Shown in pieces: positions 18,512 through 25,743 of a stretch of DNA of 33,923 nucleotides (position 1 is its first letter; each line of letters opens with the position of its first letter). This DNA is from Brumimicrobium salinarum (lineage in GTDB: Bacteria > Bacteroidota > Bacteroidia > Flavobacteriales_D > Crocinitomicaceae). The notes beneath the pieces are model-generated. The model was not told where the DNA came from and ran no database searches. It worked only from the letters and a program-made list of their open reading frames with translations. Made by a program: the position numbers and the translations under genes. The stretch is from the NCBI RefSeq assembly GCF_002844555.1, contig NZ_PJNI01000024.1, positions 1 to 33,923 on the forward strand, in the 5' to 3' direction.

Positions 18512-18535
18512 ACCTTATATGAATTATAATAAGGT
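18512..18535. promoter_or_regulatory. Inverted repeat before the ATPase gene
   Basis: ACCTTAT-10 bases-ATAAGGT is a perfect 7-bp inverted repeat in the 110-base gap between the WYL regulator and the ATPase gene, 30 bases before the ATPase start. No T-tract follows on the coding strand, so an operator is more plausible than a terminator. A second, weaker hairpin, TTCTTA-AAAA-TAAGAA, lies at 18565-18580 near the regulator's stop. No TAnnTTTG box is seen here, so the ATPase may be transcribed from the regulator's promoter. Confidence 0.35.
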
Positions 18536-18592
18536 GTGGTGTTTGGTGTAACTATATATTTGAGTTCTTAAAAATAAGAAGCTTTTTGAAAG

Positions 18593-19597
18593 TTAAGTAT
18601 ATTTACTATAGGCTTTCTTTAATTCAAGCTCTATTTTCTCTTTTAATTCTTTAGGCTCTATGACTTTAACTGTTGAACCGTAGGAGAGAATTAATCTTTC
18701 TAATTCATAATTGGGTATAAGTTCCAAAGTAACAAGTAAACCATCATCTGTAAGTTTATTTCGTTGCAATCCATGCAAAGGTTTTGTTTGAACATAAGGA
18801 GCTTGATCAGGAGTAAATAACAATTTCACAACTTCGAGTTCTTTGTTATATGGACGCGTCACTCCAATAATTTCATCAAAATAATCTATCCAATCCGTTT
18901 CATTTTGAATATAATCAACTCCAACAGCTTCAAATTTCATTATTCTATCCAAGGGAACAGTCCACGTGCTTACATTGGTTTCGTCATTTAAACCAAGAAC
19001 AAACCATCTGTTATTGTACTGTTTCAAATAATAAGGATGAAAATTATAAGAAATTACACCTTTACCGAAAGGTTGATAATCTATTTTTAAAACTTGTTTA
19101 TTTATAATGGCTTTGAATATATCTCCTATATGTTCATATCCTGAGTAATCAGTACTTGAATCAAATCCAATCACGGGATCATTTCCTTGCTGAACACCAA
19201 ATTTATCTTCTAAAACAGCACTAACTTGATTTAGCCATTCAAACTGTGGTGCCCCTTTAAAACGGTTCAACAGTTGCATTGCACCTTGTAATTTATCTAT
19301 TTCATCATCTCTAAATGGAATTTTGTTTATTGAGAAATTTACATCTTCATAGCGATAATAAGCTTTTTTCCCATCACGAATAGTCTCGATTGGTGCATTA
19401 AACCCTGCTTCACTTTTCATATAGCTAAGGTCACTTCTCAATTGACGGACTTTAATTCCCATAGAGTTTGGATTAGATTCAAACAATACTTCATTGACGG
19501 CATTAAGTAGATCATCGAAGTAATAACGTTTCGAGAAATTTCGTAAGCATTTATCTAATGTTTGATATCTTGTATGGGCGCTCTTGTTTTTTGACAT
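18593..19597 (-). CDS. WYL-domain transcriptional regulator
   Basis: This regulator has an N-terminal helix-turn-helix-like part (TRYQTLDKCLRNFSKRYYF; then QLRSDLSYMKSEAGFNAPIE) and a WYL domain around residues 165-260 (IINKQVLKIDYQPFGKG, HPYYLKQYNNRWFVLGLND, WTVPLDRI), followed by the usual WCX-like C-terminus. WYL proteins bind nucleotide or nucleic acid ligands and control many defence operons, usually as repressors. I choose the ATG at 19597: a TAAGTTTG promoter box at 19615-19622 lies between it and the upstream in-frame ATG at 19627, which would then be outside the transcript. It heads the reverse-strand island and probably regulates itself and the genes behind it. Confidence 0.88.
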   Translation of the reverse strand: MSKNKSAHTRYQTLDKCLRNFSKRYYFDDLLNAVNEVLFESNPNSMGIKVRQLRSDLSYMKSEAGFNAPIETIRDGKKAYYRYEDVNFSINKIPFRDDEIDKLQGAMQLLNRFKGAPQFEWLNQVSAVLEDKFGVQQGNDPVIGFDSSTDYSGYEHIGDIFKAIINKQVLKIDYQPFGKGVISYNFHPYYLKQYNNRWFVLGLNDETNVSTWTVPLDRIMKFEAVGVDYIQNETDWIDYFDEIIGVTRPYNKELEVVKLLFTPDQAPYVQTKPLHGLQRNKLTDDGLLVTLELIPNYELERLILSYGSTVKVIEPKELKEKIELELKKAYSKYT

Positions 19598-19614
19598 TGA
19601 TTCTTGGTTTGATA

Positions 19615-19622
19615 CAAACTTA
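19615..19622 (-). promoter_or_regulatory. Bacteroidota-type -7 box of the WYL regulator
   Basis: On the reverse strand TAAGTTTG matches the TAnnTTTG consensus of Bacteroidota housekeeping promoters. It lies 17 bases before the chosen start codon, implying a very short leader. No good -33 TTTG was found at the usual distance, which would fit a promoter that is weak or regulated. Confidence 0.4.
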
Positions 19623-19633
19623 ATCATTTGCTG

Positions 19634-19648
19634 TGCATTAGATATGCA
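19634..19648. promoter_or_regulatory. Candidate operator of the WYL regulator
   Basis: TGCAT-TAGAT-ATGCA is a perfect 5-bp inverted repeat placed just upstream of the putative -7 box, in the -33/-7 spacer where a repressor would block polymerase. The position suits autoregulation. The arms are short and the site does not resemble the hairpin at 18512-18535, so binding by this regulator is only an inference. Confidence 0.3.
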
Positions 19649-19786
19649 GAGAAAGAATAAAGATCATGTTTTGTCGATGATGCTTTTTTAGATTTAGAAT
19701 CGAAGTACTAACATTTTTAGATTTGATTCTGCAATAGTTTCTGATGAGGTAAGATGATATGTATTGAGTTTTGATGATAAATTGAT

Positions 19787-20002
19787 TTATTCTGTCATTA
19801 AATCTTTTATTAACTTATTGACTTGTGTATCTTCATCATTACCCTGGACTCTTACTTGGTCGGTATCTTGGTCGGAGAACTCGCTTTTATCTTTATTTAT
19901 AATAGCTTTAAGTGCTTCAACCCCCTTTGAAACAAGGCGATTATCTTGGTCGGCGTCTTGGTCGGTCATTTTTACATCTTGGTCGCTTACTTGATCGTTC
20001 AT
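19787..20002 (-). CDS. Small acidic Asp-Gln-repeat peptide or regulator relic (71 aa)
   Basis: The reverse frame encodes a very acidic, low-complexity peptide with repeated Asp-Gln-Asp/Asp-Gln-Val (SDQDVKMTDQDADQD, then SDQDTDQVRVQ) ending in VNKLIKDLMTE. The DNA repeats CGACCAAGAT. The pattern closely recalls the DQV-rich linker before the winged helix of AlbA_2/GHKL regulators, so it may be a relic of another such gene rather than a functional small protein. No clear ribosome binding site or promoter is visible. It lies upstream of the WYL regulator on the same strand. Confidence 0.35.
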   Translation of the reverse strand: MNDQVSDQDVKMTDQDADQDNRLVSKGVEALKAIINKDKSEFSDQDTDQVRVQGNDEDTQVNKLIKDLMTE

Positions 20003-20307
20003 TCACTTTTTAATTTTAGATTTTGTGAATATCAAGTCGATTTATTTAGATAGAAATAAAGCTAAAAATCTTTTAGGAAGTTCATTGATGAGGTTAAACT
20101 TATATTGATTTCATCAAATATCATTAATCCTTTGCAATTTCACTAAAAGCCCTTACATTAGCCTTGATTTAGGTGGTTAGGTTAGGTTTAAAAAGGGAAT
20201 AGGACGCTCGTTCATTCCCTTTTGTTTTTTGAGATCAATTGATTTGTTATTTCAAATTTCCAGTAATGATCAGCATAAAATCACTTTCCCATTAGACCAT
20301 ACGATTT
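20003..20307. other. Gene-free intergenic region with a terminator-like hairpin
   Basis: This 305-base region separates the reverse-strand island from the forward EndoI gene. It contains a strong terminator-like hairpin at 20191-20223 (listed separately) with no gene ahead of it on the forward strand. I found no clean TAnnTTTG box for the EndoI gene. The remainder shows no coding or repeat signal. Confidence 0.4.
20191..20223 (+). terminator. Orphan rho-independent terminator-like hairpin
   Basis: AAAAGGGAAT pairs perfectly with ATTCCCTTTT across a 13-base loop and is followed by GTTTTTTG, a classic terminator shape in forward orientation. No forward gene lies upstream within this window segment, so it may end a small RNA, act as an attenuator in the EndoI leader, or be left over from a lost gene. 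Confidence 0.5.
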
Positions 20308-21254
20308 ATGAATCCTTTTAACATTCTTCGATTTCTAGTACTGTTTTACTCAATTTTAGGAGTAGATCATTATTCTGCTCAGATACCTGATGGTTATTAC
20401 AGTTCAACAGAAGGATTGAGTGGTGTGGAATTAAAAGCTGCTCTTAATGATATCATTGATGATCATAGACAATTTTCTTATACGAGTACAAAAATGGATG
20501 TGTGGGATATTCTGAAAGAAACAGATAAAGACACTATTGATACCAGTAAGGTATTTCTTTTTTATACGGGTTGGACTGTTGATGCTGCTCGAGAATATAA
20601 TAGGGGTAGAGGATGGACACGTGAACATGTTTGGGCAAAATCACGAGGTGATTTTGGAACTAGACTTGGACCAGGAACAGATGTTATGCTTTACGGCCTT
20701 GTGATATTACTGTAAACACGGCTAGAAGCAACAGATGGTTTGGATGTGGGGATTATGAATATATTGATGGGGACGGAGCGACTTCATGTTATACAAGCAC
20801 CTCATCATGGATTTGGGAGCCACGTGATATTGTTAAAGGGGATGTTGCTCGAATGGTTTTCTATATGGCCACAAGGTATGAAGGAGAGAACGGAGAGGTA
20901 GATTTGTTTATTATTGATTCTATACCGAGAGATAATAAAACGAAAGTGCCTGTTCATGGAATGCTTTCTGTTTTGCTCCAATGGCATGAAGAAGATCCTG
21001 TTGATGATTGGGAAAGGAAACGGAATGAAGTGATTTATTCTTATCAAGGGAATCGTAATCCTTTTATTGATCGTCCGGAGTTCGTGGAGATGATTTGGGG
21101 TACTTATGTTGGTGTTGAGGATTACGCTAAAGATGAGGCTAAAGAATTGATAATGGTTCTTGATGTGCTTGGTAGAGAGGTTGAAATTGAGCGTGGTGTT
21201 TTGCAGTTTTATATTTATTCGGATGGGAGTGTTGAGAAGAGGGTGTTGAGGTAG
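20308..21254 (+). pseudogene. Secreted EndoI-family endonuclease with sorting tail, frameshifted
   Basis: The first frame has a signal peptide (residues 1-24, ending YSAQ) and the EndoI core RGRGWTREHVWAKSRGDFG (100-118). It then breaks at GPGTDV. After a one-base shift between 20685 and 20686 the next frame continues AT GCT TTA CGG CCT, reading ALRPCDITVNTARSNRWF; the family has H-x-LRP here, so one base (C of a CAT His codon) appears missing exactly at a conserved His. The second frame runs to 21254 and ends LDVLGREVE...LQFYIYSDGSVEKRVL, like a type IX secretion type A sorting domain. Restored length would be about 315 residues. The family degrades DNA/RNA outside the cell. As read, the product is truncated at 135 residues and inactive. 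Confidence 0.85.
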
Positions 21255-21316
21255 GATTTATGAGGTGGGATATTGCGAGAGCTGGGGATTAGATAAAGTC
21301 TTAGAATAAAACAATA

Positions 21317-21619
21317 ATGGGTAGTAAAATTAAAATAAGAGAATTAGAAGAGATTTTCAATTTGATAATCTCTAAATTAGAGTTTGAATTCAATAAAGGA
21401 GAAATTGAATTAAATGACGACTTATATAGAATAATACCTACTCAACATTGGTCAATCACAAAAGTAGAAAACGAATTAATAGGTTCTTTGAATGATGATA
21501 TTAATGAGCTAAAAAAACTAATTTCAGATACTAGCAGACCCACTACTTTCGTTGACCTTGATCGTTGCGCAAGTTTGTTAAGGGCTATAAGTGAGAGGTT
21601 TAATTCCGCTATAGGTTAG
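21317..21619 (+). CDS. Small hypothetical cytoplasmic protein (100 aa)
   Basis: I do not recognise it. It is a soluble, acidic, mostly helical protein: two amphipathic helices (ELEEIFNLIISKLEFEFNKG and LIGSLNDDINELKKLIS) flank a short turn with THWSITKVEN-like residues, and a C-terminal helix CASLLRAISERFNSAIG. There is no signal peptide. It stands alone between the broken EndoI gene and a small membrane protein. Sequence composition supports a real gene, but only moderately. Confidence 0.55.
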   Translation: MGSKIKIRELEEIFNLIISKLEFEFNKGEIELNDDLYRIIPTQHWSITKVENELIGSLNDDINELKKLISDTSRPTTFVDLDRCASLLRAISERFNSAIG

Positions 21620-21762
21620 TGAGTTTGAACTTACTCTTTCATTCTTCAAAAAGATGGTAATTTATTCCAATGGCATTAGCAGATTTAGCTATCACTTTTA
21701 GTGAGGGCGGGGAAATATACCACTAGAAAAAACTATGTAAGTTTAAATTGTACAATTGAAAA

Positions 21763-22059
21763 ATGAAAGATTTTACTGATTATTTTATTTACCTATTATT
21801 TGAGATAATAGTCAGTTATGTGGCTGTTTCATATTTTGGTTTTAGCTTTCACGCAGGCTTATTTTTGACCATTTATTTTATATTATCTCCAACTCTTATT
21901 TATATAAAGCATTTTGGCTTAGGACGGTTCAGTACTAAGTTCAAAGATACTTTGATGTTTAACCTGCAAAAGGTTATACAGAGAAAAACAAATTCAACAA
22001 GATTAGATCGGGTTTGTTTCACAACTTATCTATTGTTCATATTTTTGGTGTATCACTAA
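21763..22059 (+). CDS. Small membrane protein of unknown function (98 aa)
   Basis: Three hydrophobic segments are visible: residues about 7-26 (YFIYLLFEIIVSYVAVSYFG), 30-48 and 84-97, joined by a basic loop (HFGLGRFSTKFKD, VIQRKTNSTR) that should face the cytoplasm. No family is recognised. A TAAGTTTA sequence about 25 bases ahead of the start resembles the TAnnTTTG box with one mismatch. The gene is isolated, with over 600 gene-free bases after it. Confidence 0.5.
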   Translation: MKDFTDYFIYLLFEIIVSYVAVSYFGFSFHAGLFLTIYFILSPTLIYIKHFGLGRFSTKFKDTLMFNLQKVIQRKTNSTRLDRVCFTTYLLFIFLVYH

Positions 22060-22687
22060 TTCTATTGAATATTAAAGTATAAAGCCGTAAAATTCAAACT
22101 GATTCTGCCTTCGTAATAGAGAAATAACTTTCATTTCCGTCAAGGGATGAAATGTGATTTCAATAATTATCTGGAGATGAAATGTCGCGAGAGATAAAAT
22201 ATTAATCTACCTTGCCTTAAGCTGTCAGAATGTTACCCATTCAAACATTGAAGTTCATTGAGGTTTTACAAAACTATTTATGAGTTTCATACTATGTTCA
22301 TCAAACTATTTTAGAATGATTGCATATTGATTTAGCAAACGTTAACAAGGGTTCTCTAAAACTCGGTAATTACGTTTCTTGAAATTATCATTCATGTTTG
22401 AATAAGCCAGACTCTGCTTATTTTTGAGTTCAACTATCCGATGCTAATTAGATAGCTTTAATAATTTCATGAGGTACAATTGATCAGACTGGATCTATCA
22501 GATGGTGTAAATTCTTTCTGACTTCCAAAAAACTTGTATCTTGATAGATAAAATAAATTAACTTTTTTTATTATAGTTTTGAAAATTCTTTTACATTTAT
22601 ACAAAAGAATTGCTAATCATTCTTTTACTTAAAGAAGGTTATGTTTGTTCACCTAAAGTAACAAATCACAATTAATACCTATTACAA
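22060..22687. other. Gene-free stretch before the envelope cluster
   Basis: No coding region is supported on either strand. At 22174-22190 it contains GAGATGAAATGTCGCGA, a degenerate relative of the palindromes at 1603-1617 and 29881-29895; a partial copy, GGGATGAAATGTGATTT, starts at 22144. The last 50 bases hold a promoter box for the next gene. The rest is AT-rich and shows nothing recognisable. Confidence 0.5.
22640..22647 (+). promoter_or_regulatory. Bacteroidota-type -7 box before the lipoprotein gene
   Basis: TATGTTTG matches the TAnnTTTG consensus and lies 41 bases ahead of the start codon, giving a leader of about 33 bases. A TTG at 22610-22612 is further away than the usual -33 spacing, so only the -7 element is supported. 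Confidence 0.4.
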
Positions 22688-23728
22688 ATGTTAAAAAGAA
22701 AATATTTTATTTTTGCTATACTTTCAATGGGAATAATAGCATGTCAAAAAGAAGAGCTAGGCAAAAATGTTAACGATAATTCGAGTAAGATTTCTAATTA
22801 TGAAGAATCTCAAACACGAAAGTTCAAAAAAGAGGTTGTAGTTTACGACAAAACTAATAAGAACAATGTAATGATTGCTCTGCATTCAGATGATGAAAAT
22901 ATTATTTCAGATTTTCTTAAAAATAATGAGTTAATAATAAACACTTCAGATGCAGATATTGTTAAAGCTTTAAGCAAACCTGTTAGTGATTATGAACCAA
23001 TCGGTAACGACTTAAATCACGATATGGTAACAGAACCCAAATTAGTGATAGAACTAATTAAACAAAACATAGATTCTGAAAACAAGTATTTCTCGCTTCG
23101 TTTTGAAAGTAAAAATTATATGAAAAACTACCAATCAGGGTATCCAATTGGCTTCGAAACAAATTCGCAAATTATAGGATCAGTTCACCTGGGTTACGGA
23201 TATTCTTATTTTTCAGGGTATCAATTCAAGGCAAAGTGGTGGAATACACTGTGGGATGATGTTTACGTTAATGGAGCGAAATCATTTTTTGTTAATGCCT
23301 CTCCAAATTATTACAATTATTATGATTTCTCAAATATCACAACGCGTAAAAGAAAGATGACTATTAGACCAGACAGACGACAAGGAGGTATGAATTATGA
23401 GGTTTTCTATTCGAAAATGGCTGATAATGCTTTATCTCGAGAGTGTTTTTTAGGATCTTATGATCCCAACAATTTTGGAGAATGTTACTATGGAACTGTT
23501 CCCGAAGGATCAAGTGCGTTTTGGCATGATTACGGAGGGACTACAGGTACCTGGTTTATGTACACACCTGTAAATGGCACTTGTCCTTGGAAGCCTGAAC
23601 CAGGTAGTGGTTTTGATGGAGCAAATTGTAGAGTTGTAAAAATCCCTTCTGCTATTGCTAATTACGGAAGACAATATATTTGGAGACGTAATTTGCTTAC
23701 CGAATCTAAAAGGTTTGGAGAAATATAA
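22688..23728 (+). CDS. Lipoprotein of unknown function (346 aa)
   Basis: The N-terminus is a lipoprotein signal with Cys19 in the lipobox GIIAC, followed by a polar, Asn-rich linker. The family is not recognised. Residues 30-145 are mixed and Lys/Asn-rich. The C-terminal 200 residues are rich in Tyr, Trp and Gly (GYGYSYFSGYQFKAKWWNTL; SAFWHDYGGTTGTWFMYTP) with four Cys in the last 100 residues that could form disulfides, suggesting a beta-rich surface domain. It is followed by a terminator hairpin and then by a DsbA-like lipoprotein gene; partial readthrough would make this the most abundant product of the cluster. The possible Cys pairs fit with a neighbouring thiol oxidoreductase. Confidence 0.65.
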   Translation: MLKRKYFIFAILSMGIIACQKEELGKNVNDNSSKISNYEESQTRKFKKEVVVYDKTNKNNVMIALHSDDENIISDFLKNNELIINTSDADIVKALSKPVSDYEPIGNDLNHDMVTEPKLVIELIKQNIDSENKYFSLRFESKNYMKNYQSGYPIGFETNSQIIGSVHLGYGYSYFSGYQFKAKWWNTLWDDVYVNGAKSFFVNASPNYYNYYDFSNITTRKRKMTIRPDRRQGGMNYEVFYSKMADNALSRECFLGSYDPNNFGECYYGTVPEGSSAFWHDYGGTTGTWFMYTPVNGTCPWKPEPGSGFDGANCRVVKIPSAIANYGRQYIWRRNLLTESKRFGEI

Positions 23729-23742
23729 ATTTCACATTAATA

Positions 23743-23768
23743 ATAGGGAGGTGGTTAGCACTCCCTAT
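23743..23768 (+). terminator. Rho-independent terminator after the lipoprotein gene
   Basis: ATAGGGAG pairs perfectly with CTCCCTAT across a 10-base loop and is followed by CTTTTTATAT. It occupies the 57-base gap between two same-strand genes, so it probably ends or attenuates the first transcript, lowering expression of the downstream receptor genes. Confidence 0.7.
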
Positions 23769-23785
23769 CTTTTTATATCGATAAA

Positions 23786-24748
23786 ATGAAACTTAAATTA
23801 TTATCAATATTCATTTGTTTTATTGGCTTCAGCTGTAAACATGATTTAGTAAACGAAAATGACGTAGTAGAAGTTATAGCGACTTTAAATGGGGAAAAAT
23901 TCGATAAAAAACATTTTGATTCAATTACAGCAAGTCAAGTTTTTGAATTAAAAATTAACATTATAAAAGAAGAGATAGCTAATAAGCTAATAGAAGCTGA
24001 AGCAAAAAAGAAGAATATAAGCTCATATGAATTTATTAATAGTTTTCATTCATCAATAGCAGATTCATTGATTCAAATAGAATTAAAAAGAAAAAACTAC
24101 AACCAAATAGTCAACATTGATAGTTCTGAGGCTCACGGTATATACAAAACAACTGAATATCATGTAAAAAAAACAATTTTGGGGGAAAAGTTGATTAATA
24201 GCAAGAGCTTTGAAATATTCCTAGAAAAAGAATTTCATCAATCTTTTACTGGTGAGGTTTATGGTTCATACCTAATACCACCAAAAGAAAATGTAGATGG
24301 AGAGATAGTTGTTTTATCAAATTATGAATGCTCATACTGTTATAATTTTCATAAAAAAATCAAATCTCTTATAGAAGAAAATAATAACAACTTTAATTTT
24401 AAGTTTGTTTATTTTGGTGATCAAATATTGAAATTTGCTAACGCTCCAGTTGCTGCAGGACAACAAAGTAAATTTAACGAAATGAATGATTTTGTATTTA
24501 AAAAGGTTCAAGATGGTAATATAAGTGATTCTCTTATATTTGAATTTGCCAAGGAACTAAATCTAGACTTGAAGAAGTTCAGAACAGATTATTTTTCTGC
24601 CGATACTTATAAAATACTGGATGAAAATAGAAAAACTATAATTTCAAATAATATTTACAGTACACCAACGTTAATTATAGACAATATGATTTACGATGAA
24701 CCTAATATACTTGATATTTTAAAGAGAAAAATCAATGAAAGAAAGTAA
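23786..24748 (+). CDS. Lipoprotein with DsbA/thioredoxin-like domain
   Basis: A lipoprotein signal ends in GFSC with Cys17 as the anchor. A helical region (about 45-150) rich in Lys/Glu resembles the N-terminal helical part of SurA-like or DsbA-fused proteins. The thioredoxin-fold domain follows from about 170: active-site C-S-Y-C at 182-185 (SNYECSYCYNFHKK) and the cis-Pro loop YSTPTLII with Pro294. The pattern matches the Thioredoxin_4/DsbA-like family, which forms or isomerises disulfides outside the cytoplasm. It overlaps the DUF4249 gene by 14 bases, so the two are cotranscribed. A role in folding a Cys-containing neighbour or a receptor-transported peptide is inferred. Confidence 0.8.
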   Translation: MKLKLLSIFICFIGFSCKHDLVNENDVVEVIATLNGEKFDKKHFDSITASQVFELKINIIKEEIANKLIEAEAKKKNISSYEFINSFHSSIADSLIQIELKRKNYNQIVNIDSSEAHGIYKTTEYHVKKTILGEKLINSKSFEIFLEKEFHQSFTGEVYGSYLIPPKENVDGEIVVLSNYECSYCYNFHKKIKSLIEENNNNFNFKFVYFGDQILKFANAPVAAGQQSKFNEMNDFVFKKVQDGNISDSLIFEFAKELNLDLKKFRTDYFSADTYKILDENRKTIISNNIYSTPTLIIDNMIYDEPNILDILKRKINERK

Positions 24749-25733
24749 TTATTTTATAATATTATTATATTTAGCTTTGCTTTCTTGTTCAAAAGAAATA
24801 GAGATAGATTTAGAAAAAGTAGAGCCACGATTAGTAGTTAGATCAGAAATAACAAACAAACCTGATACAGTTGCGCCAGGACCAGGCACTATTTTTCCAC
24901 AGTATATTCCTGCAAAGCTTGAGCTTGGCTTAAGTTCATCTGTAACCGATGATCCCACTGAAAATATCGTTGATGCGAAAGTTGTCTTAAAGAAAAATAA
25001 TTTCGTTTACGATACAATCTATTACAATTCAACCAAGGAATATTATGAACTTTTTGAAACACCAGATGACTTACCAGAACCAGGAGATGACTTGTCGCTT
25101 GAAGTGATTTATAATAATGAGAAGGTATCTAGCTCTGCTAAAATGCCAAGTAAAGTTGATATTATATCAATAGACACTTCGATATATTATTCTCATTATA
25201 TAGAGGGTACTGGTATGTTTTCTGAGGGCACATTAACATTTCAAGACCCTGGATCAGAAGAGAATTATTATGAATTAATGGTTTGTAGTTCTGGATTATA
25301 TAATGGAGAGTTAAATCCACTAAGAATAAAAACAGATGAAACTTTTATTACTGGTGAAAAGCATTACCCAAGTGAAATCAATACAAACCAGTACGTTTTT
25401 GATCAAAAGTCACTACTATTCACAGACAAAACATTTAATGGCGAGAAAAAATCTGTTCGTTTTTATTTTATAATAGGGGGTTACAAACACAGCAATACAA
25501 TTGATTTTGGTCACAAAACTAGAATCTATCTTTTGAGAAACGTAACAAAGGAGTATTATATGTTTAAAACTAGTAAAAGAACATATTTGTTGAACAGTGG
25601 TGAAAACTTTTTAATGGGTGCCTCAGAGCCACAAAATGTTTATACCAACATAAAGGATGGTCTTGGCTCATTTGGAGTGTATACGCATGATCAAGAAATA
25701 TATTTCTTTCCTAAACGAACGATCCAATTGTAA
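24735..25733 (+). CDS. DUF4249-family lipoprotein
   Basis: A lipoprotein signal ends in LLSC with Cys18 anchor, followed by KEIEIDLEKVEPRLVVRSEI, the typical DUF4249 opening (here with an inserted Pro-rich PDTVAPGPGTIFPQ segment). The remaining beta-rich sequence (AKVVLKKN, then FQDPGSEENYYELMV) also fits the family, whose usual length is 260-350 residues. DUF4249 proteins are almost always encoded next to TonB-dependent receptors in Bacteroidota and are thought to be their outer-membrane-surface accessory; the substrate is unknown. The start lies inside the preceding gene and the stop is 10 bases before the receptor start, so all three are coupled. Confidence 0.87.
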   Translation: MKESNYFIILLYLALLSCSKEIEIDLEKVEPRLVVRSEITNKPDTVAPGPGTIFPQYIPAKLELGLSSSVTDDPTENIVDAKVVLKKNNFVYDTIYYNSTKEYYELFETPDDLPEPGDDLSLEVIYNNEKVSSSAKMPSKVDIISIDTSIYYSHYIEGTGMFSEGTLTFQDPGSEENYYELMVCSSGLYNGELNPLRIKTDETFITGEKHYPSEINTNQYVFDQKSLLFTDKTFNGEKKSVRFYFIIGGYKHSNTIDFGHKTRIYLLRNVTKEYYMFKTSKRTYLLNSGENFLMGASEPQNVYTNIKDGLGSFGVYTHDQEIYFFPKRTIQL

Positions 25734-25743
25734 TGCATTGTTT

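Noticed and set aside
19764-19994. Forward open frame with Trp-Ser repeats
   Set aside because: It is the antisense of the Asp-Gln repeat and has no family resemblance or supporting start signals.
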